The notes beneath the pieces were generated by a model. The model did no database searches and was not told where the DNA came from. It worked only from the letters and a program-made list of their open reading frames with translations. A DNA stretch of 64,000 nt, taken from positions 62,001 through 126,000 of the forward strand of contig UQNW01000001.1 of NCBI GenBank assembly GCA_900542495.1, given 5' to 3'. This DNA is from an uncultured Roseburia sp. GTDB lineage: Bacteria; Bacillota; Clostridia; Lachnospirales; Lachnospiraceae. The position numbers and the translations under genes were made by a program. This document shows positions 17,905 to 26,734 of this stretch, piece after piece. Position 1 is the first letter of the stretch. Every line of letters starts with the position of its first letter.

Positions 17905-19982
17905 TATTCACCATCATTGCTTGTCTGTGTGTTTTCATCTGCTTTATAATCTATATGGCTTCCTGTGCTCTGGCGTTCTGCATCCATCGCCTGTTCCATA
18001 AAGCTCTTTTTGCCGCTTTCTTCCTCTGGTTCCGGAATTCCCTTGATCTCGCGGAAAATCTTCATAAATTCCTTTCCGGTAATGGTCTCATGTTCATACA
18101 GATATTCCGAAATCTTATCTAACGACTCTCTGTTCTCGATCAGAAGCTGCATCGCCTCATCATAACATTTATTAATAATCGAAAGAACTTCGCCGTCGAT
18201 CTGCGCTGCTGTCTCCTCGCCACAGATCAGTCCTGCACGGTTATCCAGATACTGGTTTTCTGTTGTTGCAAGACACATCATACCAAACTTATCTGACATA
18301 CCATACTGTGTTACCATTGCTCTCGCAATCGCAGTTGCATTCTCAATATCATTCGCTGCACCACTTGTTGCGGAAGAAAATACCAGTACTTCTGCTGCAC
18401 GTCCAGCCATGTAGGTTGTGATCTTTGCGAGCAGTTCATCCTTGGTCTGTAAGAACTTTTCTTCCTCCGGTGTCTGTAATGTATATCCGAGTGCTCCCAT
18501 CGTTCTTGGAACAATTGTGATCTTCTGAACCGGTTCTGTATTCTTCTGAAGTGCTGTCACGATTGCATGACCAACTTCATGATAAGAAACGATCTTGCGC
18601 TCTTTATCGCTCATCACACGGTCTTTCTTCTCTTTACCACCGACAGCGACTAACTCAAACGCCTCAAACAGGTCTGCCTGATTGACATACTTTCTGCCCT
18701 TCTTGACCGCATTGATAGCAGCCTCATTGATCATATTCGCAAGGTCAGAACCAACCAGTCCTGCCGTTGCAAGTGCAAGCGCATCCAAATCTACGGTTTC
18801 ATCCATGAGAACATCTTTGGAATGAACCTTTAAAGTCTCTAATCTTCCTTTCAGATCCGGCTTATCTACGATAATACGACGGTCAAAACGTCCCGGACGA
18901 AGCAGTGCTTTGTCTAAGACTTCCGGTCTGTTTGTTGCAGCTAAGATCAAAAGTCCCTTGGAAGTATCAAAACCATCCATCTCTGCCAGTAACTGGTTCA
19001 ATGTCTGCTCACGCTCATCATTGCCACCGCCATAGCGGGAATCACGGCTTTTACCGATCGCATCGATCTCATCGATGAAAATAATACACGGTGCCTGTTT
19101 CTGTGCCTCTTTGAAAAGATCACGCACACGGGATGCACCGACACCCACGAACATCTCTACGAAATCAGAACCAGCCAGAGAGAAAAATGGTACTCCGGCT
19201 TCTCCTGCAACAGCTTTCGCCAGCAATGTCTTACCAGTACCCGGAGGTCCTACCAGCAATGCTCCCTTCGGAAGCTTCGCACCGATCTCACGGTACTTCT
19301 TCGGATTATGCAAAAAGTCTACTACTTCCTGCAAAGATTCTTTCGCCTCATCCTGTCCTGCAACGTCTTTAAAAGTAACACCGGTGGATTTTTCCACATA
19401 AACTTTTGCGGTACTCTTGCCAACACCCATGGCTCCGCCGCCCATACGTTTCATCAGAACTCCCATAAGAATCCAGATTAAAACCAATGGAAGTAAAAAG
19501 CTTAAAATATTATAAATCCAGGTGGATGTGTTGTCCGGAATAACTCTTGAGATCGTGATTCCTTTTTCTTTCAGTAACGGAAGCAGATCCGGGTCATCCA
19601 ACCGTCCACAGTAATACGTCTGTTCCTGCAGATACGGGTTCTTGTTCTCGGAAACCGGTGTGATATTGATCTGGTAAGAATCAAATTCTACTGACTCAAC
19701 CTTTCCGTCCTCTACCATCTGAAGAAAATCCGAATAACTGATCTCCGATGTGCTCATGGAAGTGTACCGGTTCATGACCATGCTCATAAGGAACAGTGCC
19801 ACTAACGACACTAAGATAAACACCATGATCATCTGGCCATTTTTATTGTCCTTATTATTGTTACCATTATTGCCGTTATTATTATTTCCGTTGTTTCCAT
19901 TATTATTGCCCGGACCGCCGCTGCCGTAGCCTCCGCCGCCGTATCCGTTATTGCCATTATTATAATTGCTCTGGTTATCCAT
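17904..19982 (-). CDS. ftsH: FtsH, membrane AAA+ zinc metalloprotease (copy 1)
   Basis: This 692-residue ATP-dependent membrane protease has an unusual Asn/Gly-rich low-complexity N-terminus (about 1-50). Two membrane segments (near 55-75 and after an extracytoplasmic domain near 160) flank the ~85-residue outer domain. The AAA module has GPPGTGKT, IIFIDEIDAIGK and RPGRFDRR; the protease module has HEVGHA. ATG 19982 follows GGAAAGGATAG; a longer frame to 20009 lacks such a site. It is coupled to uvrC. A second, shorter FtsH lies at 38489-40330 in the classical spoIIE-tilS-hpt-ftsH position, so this is the extra copy. Confidence 0.94.
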   Translation of the reverse strand: MDNQSNYNNGNNGYGGGGYGSGGPGNNNGNNGNNNNGNNGNNNKDNKNGQMIMVFILVSLVALFLMSMVMNRYTSMSTSEISYSDFLQMVEDGKVESVEFDSYQINITPVSENKNPYLQEQTYYCGRLDDPDLLPLLKEKGITISRVIPDNTSTWIYNILSFLLPLVLIWILMGVLMKRMGGGAMGVGKSTAKVYVEKSTGVTFKDVAGQDEAKESLQEVVDFLHNPKKYREIGAKLPKGALLVGPPGTGKTLLAKAVAGEAGVPFFSLAGSDFVEMFVGVGASRVRDLFKEAQKQAPCIIFIDEIDAIGKSRDSRYGGGNDEREQTLNQLLAEMDGFDTSKGLLILAATNRPEVLDKALLRPGRFDRRIIVDKPDLKGRLETLKVHSKDVLMDETVDLDALALATAGLVGSDLANMINEAAINAVKKGRKYVNQADLFEAFELVAVGGKEKKDRVMSDKERKIVSYHEVGHAIVTALQKNTEPVQKITIVPRTMGALGYTLQTPEEEKFLQTKDELLAKITTYMAGRAAEVLVFSSATSGAANDIENATAIARAMVTQYGMSDKFGMMCLATTENQYLDNRAGLICGEETAAQIDGEVLSIINKCYDEAMQLLIENRESLDKISEYLYEHETITGKEFMKIFREIKGIPEPEEESGKKSFMEQAMDAERQSTGSHIDYKADENTQTSNDGE

Positions 19983-20096
19983 AAATCTATCCTTTCCACA
20001 GTCAGTCATTCGTCTGACCGGACTTATCGTATTGAATCCTTTTTATGCTCACCACAACATCATCCATGCTGTGTCCTGCAATCACAATTCTTACTT

Positions 20097-20125
20097 ATTA
20101 TATTGAAATTAGTGCCTAAAAGCAA
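20097..20125 (-). promoter_or_regulatory. Sigma-A promoter of ftsH-uvrC
   Basis: On the minus strand TTGCTT (20125-20120) and TATAAT (20102-20097) are 17 bp apart, about 115 bp before the ftsH ATG. Confidence 0.75.
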
Positions 20126-20258
20126 TACATTGTTCGTGAAGTTTTCCTTTCATTTCTAAAGATTTTATAAACTTCCACTTATTTACCATGAAAAATTTTT
20201 ATTTTTTTATGGATTTTAGAAAAACATAGTAGTATACTATTTCAGTTAAAAAAATTGT

Positions 20259-20294
20259 GTAATGTTTTTGCTGCTTACCGCAGCTTATCATTAC
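20259..20294 (+). promoter_or_regulatory. Nested inverted repeat in the pyrG leader
   Basis: GTAATG...CATTAC (outer arms) enclose GCTGC-TTACC-GCAGC (inner stem), about 60 bp before the pyrG ATG and downstream of a TATACT box at 20234-20239. It could fold in the leader RNA or bind a protein. There is no T run, and no obvious C-stretch attenuator like that of Bacillus pyrG. Confidence 0.4.
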
Positions 20295-20355
20295 TATGAT
20301 ACAAACTAAGAGGATTTTGTTACTATATTTCACTTTTTTAGAGGAGGATAACCCT

Positions 20356-21960
20356 ATGCCTGTAAAATACGTTTTTGTCACCGGTGGTGTTGTATCCGGT
20401 CTCGGTAAAGGTATCACAGCCGCTTCCCTTGGAAGACTTTTAAAAGCGCGCGGATACAAAGTTACCATGCAGAAATTCGACCCTTACATCAACATCGATC
20501 CAGGTACCATGAACCCGATCCAGCACGGTGAAGTTTTCGTCACAGATGACGGTGCCGAAACTGACCTTGACCTTGGACATTATGAACGTTTCATTGATGA
20601 GAGCTTAACAAAAAATTCCAATGTAACAACCGGAAAAGTTTACTGGTCCGTTCTGCAGAAAGAACGCCGCGGTGATTACGGTGGAGGAACTGTTCAGGTC
20701 ATCCCACATATCACAAACGAGATTAAGAGCCGTTTTTACCGCAATTTCACTTCGGATGAAACACATATCGCTATCATCGAAGTCGGCGGAACCGTAGGTG
20801 ATATCGAAAGCCAGCCTTTCCTGGAGGCAATCCGTCAGTTCCAGCATGAGGTCGGACATGAAAATGCCATTCTGATCCATGTAACCCTGATTCCTTATTT
20901 AAAGGCTTCCGGCGAATTGAAAACAAAGCCAACACAGGCTTCTGTAAAAGAATTACAGGGAATGGGAATCCAGCCTGATATTATTGTATGCCGTTCCGAG
21001 CACGAATTAGACCAGAGCTTAAAAGATAAAATCGCCCTGTTCTGTAACGTACCGAACAGCCATGTATTACAGAACCTTGATGTGGAATACTTATATGAGG
21101 CACCACTTGCAATGGAAAAGGAAAATCTTGCAAAGGTTGCCTGTGAAGCTTTACATTTAGCTTGCCCAGAACCTGATTTAAAAGACTGGGAAGCAATGGT
21201 AGATGCGCTCCGCCACCCAAACAAAGAAGTAAAGATCGCATTAGTTGGAAAATATATTGCCCTGCACGATGCCTATATCTCTGTTGTAGAAGCATTAAAG
21301 CACGGCGGAATCGCAGAGCACGCAACTGTCAATATCAAATGGGTTGATTCTGAGGAACTCACTCCTGAAAATGTAGACGAATATTTAGGTGATGTTTCCG
21401 GCATTTTAGTTCCTGGTGGCTTCGGTTCCCGTGGTGTAGAAGGAAAAATCCTTGCTGCCCAGTACGCCCGCGAGCATAAGGTTCCTTACCTTGGTCTCTG
21501 CCTTGGTATGCAGGTTGCCATTATCGAATTTGCAAGACACGTCTGTGGATTTAATGATGCACACAGCGTTGAACTTGATCCGAACACAACACATCCGGTC
21601 ATTGCCTTAATGCCTGACCAGAATGGTGTGGAAGATATCGGTGGAACTTTAAGACTTGGTTCTTATCCATGTATTTTGGATAAAACTTCCAAAGCATATG
21701 AATTGTATGGAACTGAAAATATTGAAGAGCGTCATCGCCACCGTTATGAAGTAAACAATGATTTCCGTGCCACTTTAGTTGAGCATGGCATGAAACTCTG
21801 CGGTACTTCTCCTGATGGACGTATCGTGGAAATGATCGAACTTCCGGATCATCCTTGGTATATTGCTACACAGGCACATCCGGAGCTGAAATCCAGACCG
21901 AACAGACCACATCCGCTGTTCCATGGATTCGTGGAAGCTGCGACGAAGTGTAAACGATAA
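20356..21960 (+). CDS. pyrG: CTP synthase
   Basis: This 534-residue enzyme makes CTP from UTP, ATP and glutamine. The N-terminal synthetase domain has KYVFVTGGVVSGLGKGI, DPYINIDPGTM and HYERF. The C-terminal class I amidotransferase has GLCLGMQ (catalytic Cys) and the His/Glu pair in HPELKSRP. The ATG at 20356 follows GAGGAGGATAACCC; the frame extends 60 bp further upstream without a ribosome site. It is a single gene ending in a bidirectional terminator. Confidence 0.97.
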   Translation: MPVKYVFVTGGVVSGLGKGITAASLGRLLKARGYKVTMQKFDPYINIDPGTMNPIQHGEVFVTDDGAETDLDLGHYERFIDESLTKNSNVTTGKVYWSVLQKERRGDYGGGTVQVIPHITNEIKSRFYRNFTSDETHIAIIEVGGTVGDIESQPFLEAIRQFQHEVGHENAILIHVTLIPYLKASGELKTKPTQASVKELQGMGIQPDIIVCRSEHELDQSLKDKIALFCNVPNSHVLQNLDVEYLYEAPLAMEKENLAKVACEALHLACPEPDLKDWEAMVDALRHPNKEVKIALVGKYIALHDAYISVVEALKHGGIAEHATVNIKWVDSEELTPENVDEYLGDVSGILVPGGFGSRGVEGKILAAQYAREHKVPYLGLCLGMQVAIIEFARHVCGFNDAHSVELDPNTTHPVIALMPDQNGVEDIGGTLRLGSYPCILDKTSKAYELYGTENIEERHRHRYEVNNDFRATLVEHGMKLCGTSPDGRIVEMIELPDHPWYIATQAHPELKSRPNRPHPLFHGFVEAATKCKR

Positions 21961-21990
21961 AAGGGACTGTAAAAAATTTCCCTAACAGAA

Positions 21991-22028
21991 AATCGCCCAG
22001 ACCATGCGTGAGGTCTGAGCGATTTTTT
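21991..22028. terminator. Bidirectional terminator between pyrG and a chemoreceptor gene
   Basis: Stem AATCGCCCAGACC / GGTCTGAGCGATT (12 of 13 pairs) with an 8-nt loop is followed by TTTTTT on the plus strand and by ATTTTCTG on the minus strand. It ends the convergent genes pyrG and the chemoreceptor whose stop is at 22032. Confidence 0.85.
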
Positions 22029-22031
22029 CTT

Positions 22032-23762
22032 TTATTCCAATTTGAAACGTTTCACCTCAGTATCAAGCAGATCTGCGATCTCATTGTTGCGATCTGCCGC
22101 CTTCTGGATATCGCCAACGCTTCCGGTAAGGTCTGTGGACATTTCTGCCACATTCACAATGCCCTTTGCGCTCTCTTCGACAGCTGCACTGACTGCTGTC
22201 GTTGATTCCCTGATCTCATCCATGGCTTTCTGCAATTCGCCTGCAGCACTTGTGAACTCTTCCATAATGGAATTCATATCACCTGCATCTTTGCTGTAAC
22301 ACTCACTCATTTCCACTAACTGCTGATAACCATCCACAGCAGTGATTCCCGCAAATTCGACCATATTTTCTGCCGCAAGTGCCAGACCATTCACAGCCTC
22401 AACTACCGCTGCACTCACTTTTTGTATCTGTTCTGCAGCTTCTGCCGAATTGGCAGCAAGTTTTCCGATCTCATCTGCCACAACCGCAAATCCTTTTCCT
22501 GCCTCTCCTGCCCTTGCCGCCTCAATGCTCGCATTTAAAGCCAGCAGATTAGTCTGATCGGTGATCTCGATAATATTGGCTGTAAGTTGTGCTATCTTCT
22601 GCACTGCGTTGGACTGCTCGATCTTCTCATCCAATGTCCGTGCCATTTCGGCTGTCTGCTCCGCAGCCTCCTGCTGTTTATTTAAGGCTTCTGTGCGGAC
22701 ACTGTCTGCCCGTCCGTTCATTTCACCGGAAGACTCTTTTCCATGCTCTGCACGCGCTGCCATGTTTTCAATGGATGCATAAACCTGTCCCACTGAGGTG
22801 CTGATCTGCTCCAGTGAAGCGTTTGTCTCCTCCATTGCCGCACTCATTTCCTCCATAGTTGCGGAAACGTCAGTGATATTCACCTCAGCTGCTGCAAGGT
22901 TTTGTGCGATCTTTTGTGACGAACCATTTAAATGTTCTGAATTGTCGGAGATCTTCAACATGATTCCCCGTATGTATTCCAATAAAGCATTGACATTCCC
23001 TGCAATGAGTTCCATCTCATCTCCACTGTGGATGTCCAGCTTCTGTGTCAGATCTCCCTCGTTATGCACGATCTCATAAATCTTGTCGTCCACTTTCTGA
23101 AGACCTCTCGTGATCGTTGAAATAATGATACTGAGAGCCGCTACTGCCAGGACAATGCAGACCGCACCGATCTTGACCACTCCCACAAGTGATGCATCAA
23201 GCCGGGCAGTAATATCAGATGCATCATAATCGCACCCCAGAACTGCCACCACTTTTCCTGCGCTGTTTGTGATCGGCTTGTAGACTGTGATCAGGTCGCC
23301 ATCCTCAGTCTCATCAATATAATCCTGCACATATTCCTGTCCCTCAAATACAGATTTTAACTCCTCATAAGAGTCAGCAAAAGGATCACCGAGATAACTT
23401 ACATCTTCGGTTGCTTCCACATCTACTCCGTAATAAACATTCGTCCCATCGGTATATAACGTATACAGATATGCGATCCCACAGCTGTCCTTCATATTTT
23501 TTAAAGCTGCCAGAACTCCTTTATATGCATCGCTTTCTTCTGCCCCCGGAACGATCTGCTCCACCTCGTCGCCATCTAACATACGAAGTGTCAGATCTGC
23601 CGCCATGTCTGCCTCCTGAACGCCCATCTCAACCATGCCGTCTTGGATATGTTTGTAAGAATTTACTCCCATAACCACACAGACAACGAGTACACATACA
23701 CATACCGGGATCAGTATTTTAAATTTGATCCCCAGCTTTCTTGTTCTGACTTTCCGCTTCAT
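22032..23762 (-). CDS. Methyl-accepting chemotaxis protein
   Basis: This 576-residue chemoreceptor has a TM helix at about 13-32. A periplasm-facing PAS/Cache-like sensor (about 33-190, with YLYTLYTDGTNVYYGVD and VYKPITNSAGKVVAVLGCDYD) and a second TM near 195-215 follow. A HAMP region (GDLTQKLDIHSGDEMELIA) leads to a cytoplasmic signalling domain with hairpin tip ITDQTNLLALNASIEAARAG. The ligand is unknown. It has its own promoter and shares a terminator with pyrG. With the second receptor at 56712 and flagellin at 60564 it fits a motile cell. Confidence 0.93.
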   Translation of the reverse strand: MKRKVRTRKLGIKFKILIPVCVCVLVVCVVMGVNSYKHIQDGMVEMGVQEADMAADLTLRMLDGDEVEQIVPGAEESDAYKGVLAALKNMKDSCGIAYLYTLYTDGTNVYYGVDVEATEDVSYLGDPFADSYEELKSVFEGQEYVQDYIDETEDGDLITVYKPITNSAGKVVAVLGCDYDASDITARLDASLVGVVKIGAVCIVLAVAALSIIISTITRGLQKVDDKIYEIVHNEGDLTQKLDIHSGDEMELIAGNVNALLEYIRGIMLKISDNSEHLNGSSQKIAQNLAAAEVNITDVSATMEEMSAAMEETNASLEQISTSVGQVYASIENMAARAEHGKESSGEMNGRADSVRTEALNKQQEAAEQTAEMARTLDEKIEQSNAVQKIAQLTANIIEITDQTNLLALNASIEAARAGEAGKGFAVVADEIGKLAANSAEAAEQIQKVSAAVVEAVNGLALAAENMVEFAGITAVDGYQQLVEMSECYSKDAGDMNSIMEEFTSAAGELQKAMDEIRESTTAVSAAVEESAKGIVNVAEMSTDLTGSVGDIQKAADRNNEIADLLDTEVKRFKLE

Positions 23763-23784
23763 CTATTGTTCCTCCAGATTTTCT

Positions 23785-23815
23785 CTTAAACACACGCATT
23801 TTCGCAATACCTGCA
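23785..23815 (-). promoter_or_regulatory. Leader segment GGTATTGCGAAAA...TGTTT (degenerate copy of a recurrent hairpin)
   Basis: On the minus strand GGTATTGCGAAAATGCG is followed by TGTGTTTAAGAG, in the 5' leader of the chemoreceptor gene. It resembles clearer hairpins before the amylase, PEGA and second chemoreceptor genes (GGYAAYNGCGAAAC...GAGTTTCAYAAT). The similarity is weaker here. Confidence 0.3.
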
Positions 23816-23836
23816 TTTTCCGTCTTTGATATTACT

Positions 23837-23864
23837 ATTATATACCAAAAAACCACAGATTCAA
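23837..23864 (-). promoter_or_regulatory. Sigma-A promoter of the chemoreceptor gene
   Basis: On the minus strand TTGAAT (23864-23859) and TATAAT (23842-23837) are separated by 16 bp, about 75 bp before the ATG at 23762. Confidence 0.7.
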
Positions 23865-23868
23865 GTAA

Positions 23869-23902
23869 AAATCCCCGATAGATTCTCTCATATCGGGGAT
23901 TT
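23869..23902 (-). terminator. Intrinsic terminator of the amylase gene
   Basis: A perfect 12-bp stem AAATCCCCGATA / TATCGGGGATTT with a 10-nt loop is followed by a short T run on the minus strand. It starts 26 bp after the amylase stop. Confidence 0.85.
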
Positions 23903-23927
23903 CTGTTATCCGGAAAAGTATTCTTTT

Positions 23928-25664
23928 TTACTCTAAGATCACGACCGAATACGCAGGTATGGTAAGCTGTTCTCCATCCAGAACGGCAGCTTCCGTTCCT
24001 GTCAGAAGCTCCCCGGCGATCTGCAATGGATATTTCCTGTCTTCCGTTGCTCCGAGAGCTGATTTTCCAAAATCGACCGTCTGTGCCTTCTCTGAAGTAT
24101 TGAACACCAGCGTCAATTGTCCCTCATCACAGGTTTTCCGGATCACGCATACCGTATCATCCGAAATCCCCTCATCAAATGCGACCTTTCCTCTGGCGAT
24201 CACCGGATACGCATTCCGCAATGCGATCGTCTGTTTCACAAAGTTATAGATGGAATTGCCATCGTTTTCCTGCTCCTTGAGACTTCCATATTTCATTTTG
24301 ACATCGTCCATATCCTTTGGTCCGTCACACATACCCGTGGCATCGGCATCCGTCGACCAGTACATCGGAGCACGCTTATTTTCATCTTTCCCGGAGCCTT
24401 TCATACCGAGTTCTTCCCCATAGTATAAAAATGCACTTCCGGACATCAGAAGATTCATTGCATTTCCGAGCTTTGTCTGTGCTTCACTATAATCGCCGGA
24501 ATAGTAACCTGCACTCCGCGCCATATCATGATTGGTGTAAAACGGTGCGTCAATGTAAGTATCACTGTAGCTGCCATAAAGTTCCTGCGTATTGACAAGA
24601 CCCTTTCCGTAAGCGGAAGCGCCATTGATTCCCTTTACAGTGTCTGCAATGATACCGTCCTTATCCGCAAAAGTGAAATCAAAGAAACTGTCCATGCCAC
24701 TCTGATAATATTTCGCATAGACACTGTAATCATTCCACGCCTCTCCGACCAGATATGCATCCTCTTTTTTGGATTTCACCATATCATTAAACCAGGTCAG
24801 GACTGCAATATTTTTATCATCTGCGCCCGAATAGAATTCCTTTACTGCATCCAGACGGAAACCATCCACTCCGAGATTCAGCCAGAACTGTACAATCTGT
24901 TCAAACTCTGTCTTTAACATCTCATTATCCCAGTTGAGATCCGGCATCTCGCTCCAGAACTGTCCTTCATAATACCAGTCTGTTCCCTCCACCGGATAAT
25001 AACCGCCCAGTTTTTCTTTGGAAAAATTATAATAATCTACATAAGGGCACTCTGACGCATCTGGCTCTGCACCCTCCGGAAGGCTCTGGATATACTTGTA
25101 CGCAGTCTGAAACCACTCATGCTGTGAGGATGTGTGGTTCATGACAAAATCAATGATCACATTGATTCCTCGCTTGTGGCATTCATCTACAAGTGTCGTA
25201 AAATCGTCCATCGTCCCGTACTCCGGATCGATTGCTTCATAATCCGTCACATCATACTTGTGATACGTCGTGGACGGCATGATCGGCATCAGCCAGATAC
25301 CATTGCATCCCAGATCCGTGTCCGTCTCAGGATCACCGTCATTGATATAATCGAGATTTTCCGTCAGTCCTTTCAGATCACCGATTCCATCTCCGTCACT
25401 GTCATAAAAACTGTAAACAAACACTTCATAATAAGTTCGGTAATTATCATCAATGACATTTTCATCTGCCGTATTGACCTGCTGCATCAGAGATAATGCG
25501 GTCACTCCGTTTTCTTCTTTTTCTGTATCTGCCTCGGTCTGGCTCTCTGCCACTGCCTCGGTGTTATCAACATTCCCTGCTGCCACGCCTGTGTTATTCC
25601 CACACGCTGCGGTCTGTATCAACATCATTCCCGCTAAAAAGACTGTTATAAAACGTTTTCTCAT
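23928..25664 (-). CDS. Cell-surface GH13 alpha-amylase lipoprotein
   Basis: This 578-residue exported alpha-glucanase has a lipoprotein signal ending in QTAAC (Cys at about 23) and an acidic Glu/Thr linker. The GH13 catalytic regions are complete: IIDFVMNH (region I), GFRLDAVKEF (region II, nucleophile Asp), LVGEAW (region III, acid/base Glu) and FYTNHDMARS (region IV). A beta domain (SVVILE end) follows. It should cut starch or maltodextrins at the cell surface for uptake by MalEFG. ATG 25664 follows TAAGGAGAAAAGC. It lies downstream of malG but has its own promoter beyond a terminator. Exact linkage specificity is not readable. Confidence 0.9.
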   Translation of the reverse strand: MRKRFITVFLAGMMLIQTAACGNNTGVAAGNVDNTEAVAESQTEADTEKEENGVTALSLMQQVNTADENVIDDNYRTYYEVFVYSFYDSDGDGIGDLKGLTENLDYINDGDPETDTDLGCNGIWLMPIMPSTTYHKYDVTDYEAIDPEYGTMDDFTTLVDECHKRGINVIIDFVMNHTSSQHEWFQTAYKYIQSLPEGAEPDASECPYVDYYNFSKEKLGGYYPVEGTDWYYEGQFWSEMPDLNWDNEMLKTEFEQIVQFWLNLGVDGFRLDAVKEFYSGADDKNIAVLTWFNDMVKSKKEDAYLVGEAWNDYSVYAKYYQSGMDSFFDFTFADKDGIIADTVKGINGASAYGKGLVNTQELYGSYSDTYIDAPFYTNHDMARSAGYYSGDYSEAQTKLGNAMNLLMSGSAFLYYGEELGMKGSGKDENKRAPMYWSTDADATGMCDGPKDMDDVKMKYGSLKEQENDGNSIYNFVKQTIALRNAYPVIARGKVAFDEGISDDTVCVIRKTCDEGQLTLVFNTSEKAQTVDFGKSALGATEDRKYPLQIAGELLTGTEAAVLDGEQLTIPAYSVVILE

Positions 25665-25683
25665 GCTTTTCTCCTTACGATCA

Positions 25684-25724
25684 ATTATGAAACTCATATT
25701 TAGATTATGAGTTTCGCGATTACC
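25684..25724 (-). promoter_or_regulatory. Hairpin in the amylase 5' leader (recurrent GCGAAAC...GTTTC element)
   Basis: On the minus strand GGTAATCGCGAAACTCATA is followed after 7 nt by TATGAGTTTCATAAT. The GAAACTCATA/TATGAGTTTC arms pair perfectly (10 bp). It sits between the transcription start and the ribosome site. Similar sequences precede a PEGA lipoprotein gene and a chemoreceptor gene. Confidence 0.55.
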
Positions 25725-25737
25725 TATACTAACGATT

Positions 25738-25765
25738 ATTATATATAAAAACAATTAATTGTAAA
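25738..25765 (-). promoter_or_regulatory. Sigma-A promoter of the amylase gene
   Basis: On the minus strand TTTACA (25765-25760) and TATAAT (25743-25738) are 16 bp apart. It lies downstream of the malG terminator, so amylase can be expressed separately from the transporter. Confidence 0.7.
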
Positions 25766-25780
25766 ACTCTATTTTTACAT

Positions 25781-25827
25781 AAAAAGGGACTGCTGTATCA
25801 AGATTTTCACTCTCATACAACAGTCCC
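25781..25827 (-). terminator. Intrinsic terminator after malG
   Basis: On the minus strand GGGACTGTTGTAT / ATACAGCAGTCCC pair over 13 bp (one G-U) around a 16-nt loop, followed by TTTTTATG. It lies 32 bp after the malG stop. Confidence 0.88.
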
Positions 25828-25858
25828 ACACACAGCCAAAACTTATCCGCTGCCCGGG

Positions 25859-26734
25859 TTAACCCTTTACAGCTCCACTCATTCCATCTACATAGAATTT
25901 CTGTGTCAGTAAGAACAGAATTGCAATCGGAATGGATACTACAACTGCGCCTGCGGCAAAACAGGTATACCAGCTGTCAATGTATTCTTTTTCAAGCATC
26001 TTCCAAAGACCGATAGATACGGTGTAGTACTGTGCATCAGCACGGCAGATAACCTTTGCAAAAATGAAGTCTACCCACGGTCCCATGAAGGATGTCAAAA
26101 TGGTATAAACAATAATTGGTTTACTGAGTGGCACGGTAATCTTCGTAAATACCTGCCATCTTGTTGCCCCATCGATAATCGCAGCCTCGTCGAGTGCTTT
26201 TGGAATCGTATCAAAGAAACCTTTTGCAACATAGAATCCAACACCGGAACCTGCTGAGAATACGACGATCAAAGCAACACGGATCATAGATCCCTCTGCC
26301 AGTCCAAGAGCCTTTAAAATATAGTAAACAGCGATCATAGACATAAAGGATGGGAACAATCCGAGGATCATTGCGATATTCATAAATGGTTTTCTCATGT
26401 TAAAACGCATTCTTGACATTGTATAAGATACCGAAAGTACAAAAATGGTTGAAATGATACATGTAAAAATCGCAATGATAAAAGTATTCATAAACATTTT
26501 CGGAAAATTCAAAATACTTGTATCTGTGAATAATTTCACATAGTTGTTAATCGTATAAGTCTTCGGGAAGAAAGTGGTTACGTAAGAACCTTTCTCACCG
26601 CGGAAGCTTGTCAGGATTACCCAGAAAATCGGCAGCACCCAGATGAATGACAGGATTGCCAGAAAAATATGGATAATAATATTAACAATTGTTTTCTTTG
26701 CTTTTGTGCCAGATGTCACTTGTTTTTTACTCAT
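25859..26734 (-). CDS. malG: MalG-type maltodextrin ABC permease
   Basis: This 291-residue inner-membrane permease has six predicted TM segments and the EAA loop DEAAIIDGATRWQVFTKITVPLSKP that contacts the ATPase. Its start overlaps the malF stop by one base. It forms the channel with MalF. No MalK ATPase gene is in the window, so a shared MsmK/MalK-type ATPase elsewhere is expected, as in many Firmicutes. Confidence 0.9.
   Translation of the reverse strand: MSKKQVTSGTKAKKTIVNIIIHIFLAILSFIWVLPIFWVILTSFRGEKGSYVTTFFPKTYTINNYVKLFTDTSILNFPKMFMNTFIIAIFTCIISTIFVLSVSYTMSRMRFNMRKPFMNIAMILGLFPSFMSMIAVYYILKALGLAEGSMIRVALIVVFSAGSGVGFYVAKGFFDTIPKALDEAAIIDGATRWQVFTKITVPLSKPIIVYTILTSFMGPWVDFIFAKVICRADAQYYTVSIGLWKMLEKEYIDSWYTCFAAGAVVVSIPIAILFLLTQKFYVDGMSGAVKG

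Noticed and set aside
25684..25724. c-di-GMP (GEMM) riboswitch before amylase or chemoreceptor genes
   Set aside because: The GEMM core and tetraloop-receptor sequences are absent; the element is a simple hairpin.
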